Assembly: GCF_051014685.1 (NCBI RefSeq)
Contig: NC_135052.1
Coordinates: 9,701,105 to 9,765,104 of the forward strand
DNA length: 64,000 bases
Reading direction: 5' to 3'
DNA from: Ptiloglossa arizonensis
Lineage: Eukaryota; Arthropoda; Insecta; Hymenoptera; Colletidae
Shown here: piece by piece, positions 12,401 to 22,800 of the stretch
How the letters are laid out: every line of letters starts with the position of its first letter
How positions within the stretch are numbered: position 1 is the first letter of the stretch
Position numbers and translations under genes: made by a program
Notes under the pieces: model-generated
Databases searched by the model: none
The model's input: the letters and a program-made list of their open reading frames with translations, nothing else
Told to the model about the DNA's origin: nothing

Positions 12401-15400
12401 TTCGTATATCGTGATCACTTACAATAGCAACGTTGAAAAATTATTTTTCTGAAAAACTAACGTCATACGTTTCTTTAATTTCGAGAAGCCGACAAGATGA
12501 TCTTTTTAAATATATTTTTCAATGTACTCAGAGCTCTTGCTTCTTTAATAATTTCCTGGTCTAAACGTTGAAGGCTTTCGAAGTCTGCAATAGATTATGA
12601 ATATAATATAACCCAGTAAACCAAGCCAGGGTTGACGAGTTAAAACCTCAGTGTTCCCGTTTATCTGGCTACGACTTTGCCAACCGGAACAAAAACTATC
12701 AAACTGTCAATATTCACTATACATTGTCAACTTCTTGGAAAATCAATGTTTACGAAAGCATACACGGATAGAAGTAGATAATGGTTTTTATAACAAACTA
12801 CGTTAGAGTCGAACGGTACGTGCGATCTTCAAATTTTACTTTCTCCGAAATTAATGTTCCGAATGTTGCTTAGAGATTAAATAATTCCAATGAATGATCA
12901 TTTCTATTTTAATGTTTAAGAGTGGGAACAATATACTGATGGAACCACGATTGAAAATATTCTTTTACGTAAAAATTCCATTTATATAATTGGTAAACTA
13001 TTTTCGAATTTCTCTTCGCCATAAAATGCGCCGATATAATTAATTTCTCTTCAAACATTGTATTGCCTCACAAAAATAGAAAACATTCTCATTTTGTGCC
13101 TCGAGTGTTGACGTATTCGTGCAAGAATTTATGTTCCTTTCATTCACAAATACTGAAATAATGAAAGTTGACAAGCATTAGCCAAATCACATGTAAGAAA
13201 GCCCAATTCATCCTCTTGTAGCTATCTGTTGGTCGAGTTTCACGATCATATTTTCTCCTTCGTTTGCATCGCTTTCACTTTTACGAGCCGAGAATATTGT
13301 ACACGTTGAACAAATGCGATAGTGTGAGTATATAAGAGGCGTCGTCTTTAACAGTGAAACTTTTTATACACATACCAATTTACCGTTCTCTCAGGTCCAG
13401 TTTCCACTCGGCCTTCTTTCGTTACTGTCGTTTTTTACATATAAAAATATAAGTTCGTTCAATTTGTAAATTGAATCATTTATGTAATTAAATGTAGTTA
13501 CGCAAGAATTGCTCGTTGATACGACAGAACAACGAAGTTCGTCAAAGTAAGAATTATTTAACGAACTGTATTTTAAATGTCTCGTTTCTAGATTGAGTTC
13601 CTTTCAGTAGAAAATTTCTATGCATCTAGTCAAAAACATGCATCTTAGTTAATATATCGGTCATCTTTATTGTCCTGTTGAATTTATATAATTAATTAAT
13701 GCCAGTAAAATAACTTTTCTCGCAATAAACAACGATGAATCGATAGGTTCAATTGCGAAATAGTGAAGAAAATAAGAAGAATCATTCCAAGTCCTTTACG
13801 TATTTTTTATTAAATAGAATTTGTGTTTTCCTTAACGCAAATAAAAGGAATACAATGAAACATGTTCAATTGTATCATTAGATACCTGAGTGTCTCAAAA
13901 AATTTGTAAAATAGAACAATGACACCGACTCAAACTATTATACCCTTTTGTAATTTGCTTGCAGGATATAGAGCCAACGTAAGTAAACACAATGAAATTT
14001 CAATGTCATTGTTCTCAGTATATAATCAAATTCAATCGATACAATCAATTTAGTGTGAACAATGTTAAGCAAAGAGTAATTATTATCCCTTGGAAATAAT
14101 TAATATAATTTTGTACACGTTGGGGAAATGTAAGAGTAAGTAATTCTTTCGAAGTCTAATCGTTTCATTTGTTCGTATTTATTCCAAAATTCTTTTGGTT
14201 ACTTCCATGTTATAGTATGTTAAACAACTGGAAAACTGAAATACGTACGTGTTAGCGTCGATGAAGATCGAGCGAGTGAAACGTGTTAACTACAGGGAGA
14301 AAGAATTATCGCGATAAGGCTTGGAAGAAATTTCAAGTCCTATGGGGTCACACGTTTTAATCAACCTTCGTAAGGTACGTGACTAACAAAACTTATACGA
14401 CAGTGTCTACATTCTACTTACTAATGGTACTACATTCCACTAAACACGAGATTGCTTTTTCTTTCGCCCAGTTTCGAAAGAAATTTTGTCTGCAGTCAGT
14501 AGAGACGATTCGTCAATAAATTCACGAATTACGAATGCGTTTCACTTCGAGATTAAATCTGTAAATTATGAATGTGCATCGATCTAACCAATAAATTCCC
14601 AAACTGTGATCGTGCTTTGAAATGTCCTTTCTTGAAAAATATTTTCAAGTAACCGATATAGACGTACGATAATGTTCAGAAGTGTTTGACTCATGGACTT
14701 GTATCGAAACACAAAATACCGTTACCATAGCGATATTTTCCGGTTGCGTCAGGGAAACCCTTATAGAAATACAGATATGAGCATACGGGTATGACGTCAT
14801 ACCGGTTTAGTAACCTACCGGTATGTCCTTATTTATCGGTATTATTCTCATATACCGGTATTACTGCTAGTAAATATTCTCATACATGACATTCGTCCTT
14901 TCGCGAACCATATATCCTATATAATTTTTACGAACTTTGAACAGATTGGATTTTAAACCTATACATCCATTACAACTACATATGTTACAAGTGTTATAAG
15001 TACTACGTATACTTTTAAGTTATACTTTTAAGAAGTGATGTATGCTTCGATACGATAAAAGTTTTGATAGGATTTAATAAAAAAATTGCCAATATCGAAA
15101 TAATTTTGATTTTCCGAAAATTCTTTAAAAATGTCTATTTGGGTTAAAAAGATATAGATTCCGTTTAAAAAAGAAACAGAAGACCTCGAAGTGTCCTCAA
15201 CGCCTTCGCTTGAAGATTTTTCTTTTGAAATTCTAATCACTGCTCTCTTTTCTTTTTCAATCTCCATACGATCAATTTGCTCCGTGTGGTGTATTAATTA
15301 AATAGTTAAAACGGAACATATTCTCCACGATGACATATAATACACGTATTTACGATTTTACAGTAGTTTCTATATAGTTAATAATTTTACTTTGCACTTC

Positions 15401-17440
15401 CTTTTCAAAGATACGCCTATTCCTGCATAACAATTGAGAAATTTTCAATTTCTTTTGAAATACTTTATAAAGCGTGTGAATGCTAATTCATTACTTCTTT
15501 CTTATTCCACATCTTCTTAGTCACTATGTATTTATAAAGCGAACAAAAGGCAGTGCTGAGAAAAATTCTCATGACTTGTTGGAGACAATTGCCAGGAAAC
15601 AGATGCAATCAAAAAATTGTAATCTCAGTCAACGAAGATACACGTTGTCTGACATTGCGTGTATCCGCCGGTTGATGATTTTTATCATCAAATCATACAC
15701 TGCGAGTATCCGCCGGTTGATGATATTTATCATCAACTCGGATGTTTCTCAGTTCCGTTTATTTTATTACCTTCTCTTAAAAAAATACGTTACACGTAAA
15801 CATCGCAGTTTGAAGCAGTAATGTTTGATGAATATTTAAAATATGTTAGAAAAAGAAACATCGTAATACGGTATCGGCGCATCTATAATTGGTGACTTTC
15901 CTTTTCACCTTAGTAATTGGATCGTTGACTTGCGTGTGTAAACCACTTACGTTCATAAGGAATTTGAATAAGCATTGTGTTCTGACACGCTGAACAAAGT
16001 ACATTAAAAAAACTTCTGGACAGAGATTATAGAACGACCGTATAGTAGAAGGAAATAAAGTACTAGTATAATAATAAATTCAGTCGTTTCTCGATACGAG
16101 TATTTAAATGCTTTCGATTGGTTATTTTAGGATCTTCTTCAAAAATAAATAACAACATATTTCTTTTGTTATCTACATACGACTGCCTAACATATTCGAA
16201 CCGATAGATTTGTAACTTTCTTTCACAATATGTGTATAAGGTGTATGAAAGCTAAAAAAATTTATGCCGTATAACTTTCGTAAGTAACAGTTATTTTTAG
16301 AGTTCGTTGACGATATGGACAACTCACTTGGTCGATCGTTCAACAAACGAAGAATCCGGGTTCGAATCACGGTTCAGTAAACTGATCGGCCGATTATTTT
16401 TTTTTTCCTCTCGACACTTTCAACTGCGCGAGTATACGGGAAAAAACTCTCCCCGTTGAAAAGAAACACACACGAGGCGAGTTACGTGTAACGTCTCAAT
16501 ATATAAAAAATTCCTGCAAATACGTACAGACAATATATTTTCCATTCGGATTAAAATAATTCATTAAAAGTATTGGGTTGTTCGGAGAGTCATTTCGTTT
16601 TTTTTTTGGTAAAAATGAAACACGATTCTTTTAGAGTGTACAAACATTTTATGAAATTGTATATTCTCCATTTTGGAAAACGAAATGGCTTTCCGAACAA
16701 CCGAATAATTACGAGAAATAAAAATGTTGTCGACATCATAACGCTGAGAGTAAATTAGAATAGTTGTCGTCTTGAACGTATTCCTAAGTTTCAATAGTAC
16801 CTGAACATTGTTTACGTATGCCTCACGAACGCTTACTAAACTGACTGGTAAATGCTTTACTACTACCTGTTTCGTGAATATACCTCGCTTATATATGCAT
16901 GGCTGAACTTGAACTTGAAGTGAAAAGAACAGTGCATTAAACCCATTTTATACTGAATACGGTTACGCGTTTGGTAATAGACAGAGCAACGTTGAGAAGG
17001 TGATTGTACCGCTACGCGTTGTAGTTTATTGTACAATTTCGTGTTAAACATAAATCGTGCGTCGATACAGTTAAATAATTGCGTTACGATTATTCGGTTA
17101 CCATTAGCGAGCAAACACCGTGGATAAAGATTAATCAGAACGTTTACTGCCACGTTGGTTAATATCTTAGTAATATTAGCGTAATATTGGAAAAGTGGTT
17201 AAACACACGGATTCAACTGTCAAAACAACAACAACAAAAAACAAATTAACAGAAATTTATTTATTGCAATAGTATAGCGAATGATAATGTAATAAGTACT
17301 ATCGCCGTGCGCGTTAAATATTGAAGAAAGATGTGGAAATTTTATTGTAGTTTTTAATTTCAGATATTACGTATGGAATTAGTAATCTAGAAACGAGGTA
17401 AGCTTACCGCAAAAAACAATGCCAGTCGTATTCCCTGCAT
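2878..17440 (-). CDS. Secreted cuticular protein, two Rebers-Riddiford-like domains, four coding exons
   Basis: Coding segments, minus strand: 17440-17408, 4852-4599, 4156-4037 and 3436-2878. All junctions are GT/AG, phases match (0, 2, 2), and the total is 966 nt, giving 321 residues plus TAA. Residues 1 to about 22 form a signal peptide (MQGIRLALFFAVSVLC...). Residues 35-95 match the chitin-binding CPR pattern, ending in GTEGWLDPLG...YVADNNGF. Residues 97-240 are a low-complexity linker rich in Ser, Asn, Tyr and Pro. Residues 243-300 are a second, more divergent copy with GSFGYIDPFG and NGF. Proteins of this family bind chitin in the exoskeleton; an extracellular matrix role follows from that. 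Two domains is unusual, since most members have one. It could be an atypical CPR-family protein such as a lethal(3)malignant-blood-neoplasm-like protein; I do not assign a symbol. The domain call is firm; the exon 1 link rests on frame and signal-peptide continuity. Confidence 0.85.
4037..4156 (-). CDS. Coding exon 3 of the cuticular protein (linker)
   Basis: 120 nt between an ATTTCAG acceptor (before 4156) and a GTATTA donor (from 4036). It enters in phase 2, encodes residues 97-135 (starting SKMVYVGKDRPIYDAMAEAK, ending in a Pro-rich PTRPPNPF), and leaves in phase 2. The segment is basic and proline-rich and lies between the two chitin-binding segments. Because it is only 120 nt, it is visible only through its splice sites and phase agreement with both neighbours. 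Confidence 0.8.
4599..4852 (-). CDS. Coding exon 2 of the cuticular protein (first chitin-binding domain)
   Basis: 254 nt, bounded by a TTTTAG acceptor just upstream of 4852 and the donor GTAGAG from 4598. It encodes residues 12-95 plus two bases of R96. It holds the first R&R-like segment: aromatic and acidic residues (YHIQTDEG), then GQYRKEKRLIDGTVIGTEG, then WLDPLGYLRLKDYVADNNGF. The (G)x-aromatic-xDPxG...YxADxNGF spacing is the core of the CPR pattern. No other frame here gives a comparable motif. Confidence 0.85.
5440..6260 (+). mobile_element. Decayed 3' end of a non-LTR retrotransposon (C-terminal restriction-like endonuclease region)
   Basis: Broken frames on the plus strand follow, in order, the C-terminal part of R2/R4/Dong-type pol proteins as I remember that family. 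First FHEKKRTLAMHN...LLNL (5464-5545), then ELQGRYKNDL...VDREAPNRWLSRGD (5623-5706). After a frameshift comes FTVTIQVQVIGTK (5712-5752), the equivalent of the AIQDQV motif. A CRxC...ETIxH...C-like segment follows (RRCHLNSETIRYNAAGC, about 5790-5840). A YHNLFWEIRETN segment lies near 5960, and MKRLWKMKTFKIPPIVTSAVGV (6124-6189) matches the conserved end. Several stops and frameshifts mark it as dead. It lies inside the long intron of the cuticular gene, in the opposite orientation. The exact clade is uncertain. Confidence 0.75.
6901..7201. mobile_element. Candidate TA-flanked MITE (301 bp)
   Basis: The left end reads CAGAGTGTTTC and the right end, on the opposite strand, CAGGGTGGTTC: nine of eleven bases agree. 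Both ends are flanked by TA (6899-6900 and 7202-7203), as expected for Tc1/mariner-type insertion. No coding capacity is visible inside. It lies in intron 1 of the cuticular gene. Confidence 0.45.
8630..8760 (+). pseudogene. Tc1-like transposase relic (C-terminal catalytic motif)
   Basis: The frame at about 8670-8750 reads PEHLKPPPQLPDVNAIDHIW followed by NHLEPKI. This matches the Tc1 signature SPDLNPIEHLWxxL that carries the last catalytic residue; here Glu is replaced by Asp. A degraded stretch just upstream (NVSLAPCT in another frame) fits the DNxPxHT region. A stop follows immediately and no intact frame remains. Located in intron 1 of the cuticular gene. Confidence 0.6.
11330..11590 (+). 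other. GC-richer stretch with short open frames, possible exon
   Basis: This stretch is richer in GC than the intron around it. One plus-strand frame is open from 11328 and contains ATG at 11409, then 46 codons (MLCVFRVSSTIPWISALSFA...) to a TGA; its start is hydrophobic. A second frame (from ATG 11405) runs 60 codons. A TTTTCAG acceptor-like site lies at about 11420. I recognise no family; it could be an exon of an unknown gene or an old insertion. Confidence 0.2.
14788..14803. promoter_or_regulatory. Perfect 16-bp palindrome with CRE core
   Basis: GGTATGACGTCATACC, a perfect palindrome centred on TGACGTCA, the CREB/ATF consensus. It is followed within 70 bp by ACCGGT and two ACCGGTAT motifs (to about 14866). 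It lies in intron 1 of the cuticular gene, 2.6 kb downstream of exon 1. Confidence 0.35.
15656..15740. repeat. Two 45-bp units, each with a TTGATGAT/ATCATCAA hairpin
   Basis: The unit TGCGNGTATCCGCCGG plus a hairpin (8-bp arms, 4-nt loop; first at 15672-15691) occurs at 15656 and again at 15701. The unit length is a multiple of three, and an open frame of 113 codons (15480-15821) runs through it, repeating IRRLMIFII. No known domain is recognisable in that frame, so the repeat is called rather than a gene. Confidence 0.85.
16316..16406 (+). repeat. tRNA-derived (SINE-like) element, copy 1
   Basis: The sequence resembles a tRNA body: a D-arm-like CTCACTTGG, an anticodon-arm-like CGTTCAACAAACGAAG, and a perfect pol III B box GGTTCGAATC at 16359-16368. 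It ends in a run of ten T at 16397-16406. It does not fold into a full cloverleaf with a matching acceptor stem, so it is not called as a functional tRNA. A diverged relative lies at 36155-36240. Confidence 0.55.
16573..16705. mobile_element. Mariner-type MITE (133 bp) with long terminal inverted repeats
   Basis: The left end (TTGGGTTGTTCGGAGAGTCA...) and right end (on the minus strand TTCGGTTGTTCGGAAAGCCA...) are inverted repeats of about 29 bp with three mismatches. The element is flanked by TA on both sides (16571-16572 and 16706-16707). The terminal sequence is of the kind seen in insect mariner elements. There is no transposase inside, so it is a non-autonomous deletion derivative. Short ORFs on both strands across it are spurious. 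Confidence 0.8.
17408..17440 (-). CDS. Coding exon 1 of the cuticular protein (signal-peptide start)
   Basis: ATG at 17440-17438 opens eleven codons (MQGIRLALFFA), followed by a GTAAGC donor at 17407. Phase is 0. The next exon continues the hydrophobic stretch as VSVLCRNTGNA, which completes a normal signal peptide with a likely cleavage after about residue 22. Placing the start of a secreted cuticle protein in a tiny 5' exon followed by a long intron is a common insect CPR arrangement. The 12,555-nt intron is long, so an alternative or additional upstream exon cannot be excluded. Confidence 0.72.
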
Positions 17441-19017
17441 TTTCAGTGAATGAAATGAATATTGATGAAACAAATTGAAAGTTAAATGGTCATTTACTCG
17501 TTGTATCGAATTGATTCCCAGAGGTGCAGAGACGAATCCTTACTCGTCTAATCGTACCCGATTACTGATCCACCAGCGGCCAAGTCGAAGTCGAATCACG
17601 CTTAAAAGCCTACGTGAACAAGGCAAGCTGTCCGTACTTGGTAGAGTAGACCGGACCTACGCCTTCGCAATTTTCCTTTACGGATTATGATATGATTGTG
17701 CGCTTAACACACACGTGCCACACAAACAATAAACACACCGGCAACTTTGCGTAAGAAAACCTTGCCTCTGAAATCGTATCCTTAGCGAAGTTCGACGTAA
17801 CGAAAAATGTACTTGAACAGAATAAAATAAAAGAAAAATTTCACGGCAAATGTCGAATGGTAATCCATAGGAACGTTTGAATAATGCGAAAATCGTATAT
17901 GAAGGATTGCGTGTAAAACTAACGTAAACAACTTTCATGTAACCGTACATACATATGTATATAACTGCAGAAACTTTATATAAACAATTGACTCGTGTTT
18001 ACTCGATGGTTGAGTACATCAATAATTTAAATATGTTATAAAAGTTGGAAGTTGTTGACGAAGTATATTTATAAACCTGTTTCCGAATAAATAACTCTCA
18101 GCAGGCCTAGCTTTAATTCTTACAGCTTCTAGCGTTGTAATCCTATTTCAGTCTGATTCGATAAGGTTGAATTTAAAACAAACGAGATACACAAATGAGA
18201 TATATAAAATAGACGTTTCATTTCATGGGAATTGGTGTTACGGACGAGATTTAGAATGTATATTTCATCTTACGGAAATTCGTGTTATACGTTCCAAAGC
18301 ATTAATCTCGTAATATAGTAGTGGTTTTGGGGTGACCTCTCCGTTTAGAACGGTCATTTTCAGAACTATATTCAAGTGAGTTATCGAGTCGGTAAAGGTA
18401 GTACACGTAGAAAACTCATCTCTGTAGATAGGCGACTATCTTTTGCTTCAATCGGATTTTCTAAGAGGAAACTTGTTTCGAAATTTGCAATTAAAAATTG
18501 TCATTAGTGGTGTAGCAAGGTTATAAGCACAATAATATTAATATTAATAATAATAATAATGATAACAACATCAACAACAACAACAATAGTAATAATAATA
18601 AAATACTGTAGCGAGTATATCGCGATTCTTGTAAATATTTGGAAAATCATTGGAGAATTCAAAGTTCTTTAGTTACTCGGGTTTGAATAACACGTTAATA
18701 CACGATTGCATATTTACTACGTATAGTTCAACTCGTATCTGGAACTCACACGTAAACACAATTGCGCAATGACTTCACAAAGATTGAATTATGAACAATC
18801 ATTTGCATGGTATATAAACGATATTAAAACATACTAAGCCGCGAGCGAAATACAATAATATATGACTCACTCCAATATTCCATCGACATTGTTACCGCAT
18901 ACATTTCCGCTATTATAATTCTCCTTTCACAGTGAATCACAATTGAATCGAAGACAATAAAACTAGTATAGTAACATACGTATCACCTGTTGGTTTTACT
19001 ACTTCGAAGATTTTTCC
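17441..19017. other. 5' flank of the cuticular protein gene
   Basis: Upstream sequence of the minus-strand gene. No clear TATA box is visible. A TCAGT initiator-like sequence lies at 17568-17564 on the minus strand, about 125 nt before the ATG, as one possible start site. The region also holds the AAT/AAC microsatellite. Confidence 0.3.
18531..18603. repeat. AAT/AAC trinucleotide microsatellite
   Basis: (AAT)n passing into (AAC)n and back to (AAT)n with few interruptions. Simple repeat in non-coding DNA. Confidence 0.9.
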
Positions 19018-19401
19018 AATAGTCCGCAAATTTCGTTCGAACTGATCTCAAAGTGTCATGGCGCTGATGACGCGACGCTAGCGCCACAATTTCAATCGGG
19101 AATCAATAACGGAAGCAATAAATTTAAAATACGTTTATCGAAGTAAACAAGGCTGCAGTATAATTAAACCATATATGAACTCGATTTTGCATAAAATTTT
19201 AATTTAATCCGAGGGTACAGATGGATACGTATCGATTAATACCAGTTAAAGAATGGAAAAGAAGGGCCAAGCTGCAAATTTTGTTCGCGACACCGATTGA
19301 ACTTACGATCAAAAGTATATTAAACTGGCTAATACACGATCAGAAAATAAACACGAATAGTAATACTGATTACTAGAAGCTATTAGACATTATTAGGTAA
19401 A
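19018..19401. repeat. 384-bp duplicated unit, copy 1
   Basis: First copy of a local direct duplication; copy 2 begins 402 bp downstream. I count about 15 differences over 384 bp. Each copy includes a TGGCGCT...AGCGCCA inverted repeat around a CpG-rich core (near 19060-19090). No coding frame is conserved between copies, so the unit looks non-coding. Confidence 0.95.
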
Positions 19402-19419
19402 TAATAGCTATTAGATATA

Positions 19420-19803
19420 AATAGTCCGCAAATTTCGTTCGAACTGATCTCAAAATGTCATGGCGCTGATGACGCGACGCTAGCGCCACAATTTCAATCG
19501 GGAATCCCTAACGGAAGCAATAAATTTAAAATACGTTTATCGAAGTAAACAAGGCTGCAGTATAATTAAACCATATATGAACTCGATTTTGCATAAAATT
19601 TTAATTTAATCCGGGGGTACAGATGGATACGTATCGATTAATACTAGTTAAAGAATGGAAAAGAAGCGCCAAGCTGCAAATTTTGTTCGCGACACCGATT
19701 GAACTTACGATCAAAAGTATATTAAACTGGATAATACACGGTCAGAAAGTAAACGTGAATAGTAATACTGATTATTAGAAACTATTAGATATTAATAGGT
19801 AAA
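19420..19803. repeat. 384-bp duplicated unit, copy 2
   Basis: Second copy of the 19018-19401 unit, separated by 18 bp of AT-rich sequence. The inverted repeat and surrounding CpGs are fully kept. Most differences are near the 3' end. The divergence suggests a duplication that is not very recent. Confidence 0.95.
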
Positions 19804-22800
19804 CGACACATATCTTGATTTGGAAACAATTGATACAAGAAATGTCGAGTTAATTTCGTTTTTTGTATTCATTTTTAAACATATTCAAATTTCTTTTTCT
19901 AATTGAAAATTCGATTAGATTATACCAACGGGAATTTATCATTCTCACAATCAGTTTCTTGTTACTCTTGCACACGGTAAATGAATTAAGATTTGAGATA
20001 AGTGGGCACAGTGAGTACCGTATGAGTTATATGCAGGTTGATAGAACAACAAATGATTTATTTATTGACACATTTTTTTATGATTATCGACTAAGGAGTT
20101 TCCATTGATACGGTTCCTAAAATTACCGTTCTGTGATGAAGGGGTCGCTCCAAGACCACTGATATTTTACGCAGTCGGTATTTCAGATTATGCGACTTCA
20201 TTTTTGTAAGATGGAACATTTATTCAACATCTCGTCTATATAGCTTGTCGTATATTTACAATCATTCAGAATAGTTAAATAATTCTTAAATTCCCAGTAA
20301 AATTAGTTTACTAATGTATGTAACTCTACAATATTCGAGGAAAGTAGACGTTCTGTATTTGAAAGTAGATACCTTTCGATTTAAATATATTTTTCCAACT
20401 ATATTTTTGGAAATGGAGTATAGCATTCGCCCTCATTATAATTAAATAGAGAGTAAATAAATTAAGGAGGTGGAGATAGGATATCTGGGTAAACAGTCAA
20501 CAACTTGTAAAATCGATTTCAAGTAAATGCTTCTCGACTCAATTAAGAATTATTCAAGCAGCTTCATTACCAAATATTTTGAAATTTAGTTTCGTAAACC
20601 GGAATATTAATATTTAATACACGAACAATTAATTTTCGCAATTGATCGAATATCTTTTCGTTTTAAAAATAACGAATATATACTCTGCGTAACAAAACGA
20701 TTGAAGTAATTCCTTACCCTGACAATTTCTGAGACACATTTTGCAATCAGTAGTCGTTACAATAATAAATTATCAAACTTATTTTCGTCCAAATTACATC
20801 TCTAAAGAGATATTATCGAACGCAAAATATCTTTCGAAAAAAAAAAAGAAATGTTATACGTAAAAAATATATGAAAGAAATCCTGGATTGCACGTTGGAA
20901 AATGTACAAAGAATTGCAAATTACAAAGAATGATAAAATATTTTTCGCGTAACGATATTTCACCGAATATAAACATATTGCCATCCGTGTGTCGCTAAAT
21001 ACTGAATTATTAAAATATCGGTACGCCGTGTAATGAGTATATAGGTAAATACATACGTGCGAACCAGCTGAAACGGGTGGACGAAAGTGGTTCGGTCCGC
21101 AATGGGTCGAATATGCCTAAATTTCACGTATGCGCGAAGGTTCCCCAGAGACGAAGAAACCAGGGAAAATACTATGTCGTTCCACAATTTCTGTGTTGTT
21201 TCCTGAAATAATCGTCACCGTTTATTACCGCGAAGTTGTCAGGATACAAATTCCCCTCGGATAGGTTCAGTGTCGTCCCGGAACTCGAAATGCATAGTGC
21301 CACGTGAGAGAATTAGGCGAAGATGATTGTACGGAGGGAAATTAGATAGTCGCTAAATAAGAAGAGCAACGGAACTCGTTAACAAACCGAGAAAAACGTA
21401 TTTCTCTGTTCCGTCCACGTAATTTTAATTGCACACTATGTTTCAATAGGGATTCGTTTACTTATTTTAATTACTGTGTATTCGTATTTTATTTTAACGC
21501 CTGCAACGGAGTGGAAGTCACGATGAAAAGAGAGGAAACTGGATGTTGAAGCTTGACAAAATGCGTAGAACTTCTCGCAAAAATTTGTAATGAATGTGGG
21601 TATATAAATATTACCCTCCTGCGCATATTCCCGTGCTTCCGCATGCATATTTCAATTTCAAAAGCCTTTCACCCTGACGATCTGTTTCGCGAAAGTTTGC
21701 GAACACGCAATCAGTAAAAATCTGGATTACGTTCGTTTTAAAACGAAACAGAAAATTTTCCTCGGATTTCATTATACTCATCGGTTGGCCACCCGGTTCA
21801 TACGTGTCGTCAAATAATTTTTCTGTCCGTCGGGAGCATTGGGAAGCTAAATCCTCGGCTTGCAATTGTCAAAGACTTTTCACAAATGAAAATTCACAAT
21901 TGTTCGCAAAGAAAGGTCGAATGCATTTTTAACGCGATAACGTAAGTGTTGGTGATGTCGGTGTCTAGAAACGGAAAATAAATTTTTATACGTATCGATA
22001 CTATTACACTATAATTCGCAAATGTGTCGCGCTACGAATTAATAGAGGAGCATCGATTCCAAACGCGAAGTTGTCGGTATTATTAAAATAAACTTCACTG
22101 ATTATTCTTTTCAAGCGTTCGAGGTAATAGAATGTTAAGGTCCAATTAGTCGTGTACAGTTTGTAACAGAAATACAACGAGGTCGTACAAATAGTAGAAG
22201 TTGAAGACGATAGTGTGTTTAAATGTTAGGAGTCAAGATTCCGAGAACAAATTCCGCGTATCCTTTGAACGCCGAAGTAGGCGCCAAATATGTTGGCCGT
22301 TCAAGGTCACCGAGGCGCGAATACTATACTACGATGCCGAATCGCTACATCGGGTACTTTGTCGTTGTACTTTTTGTTCCATTCATTTGAGTTCATTTCA
22401 CCCAATCGTTTGGTTCAAAACCAATAGAAATTGAGACACAAGGCTAAAGAAAGATAAATAGGTTTCATTGGCACTTGAAATACAGGCGAAGGCTATTCGA
22501 TTCTCGTGTATGCGAAAGAAGTCAAAGCTGAACGTGCCGAAGAGAGAAGGTGTGAACATTATTGATCGAGAAAGTGGGGGTTGAGCAAATATACTTGGTT
22601 TCAACCTTAGCATCTTAATGATCTGGCTGGAACAGTGGTTGCCGAGTAGAAGTTGGATGCCTGTGTGCCTCTTTAATGAGAAACGCAATCACATTTAGGG
22701 TATTCTAGAGTTGTACTTATCACTTAAGTGACATCTTAGAACACATCTCAGCGTTTCCTCTCACCTGGCATTCCTGTGTTCTTAGTTTCCACTTTACTTT

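Larger units (their letters stand above)
9000..16160. other. Interior of the cuticular gene intron, mostly featureless
   Basis: Apart from the GC-richer patch at 11.3-11.6 kb, the CRE palindrome at 14.79 kb and the 45-bp repeats at 15.66 kb, this is AT-rich sequence with no coding signal. TACAGGGTG at 12390-12398 is a repeat-end motif shared with other sites in the window. Confidence 0.5.

Noticed and set aside
13329..13360. TATATAAG followed by ACAGTG, resembling a core promoter
   Set aside because: Spacing to the initiator-like sequence is too short and no gene follows on the plus strand.
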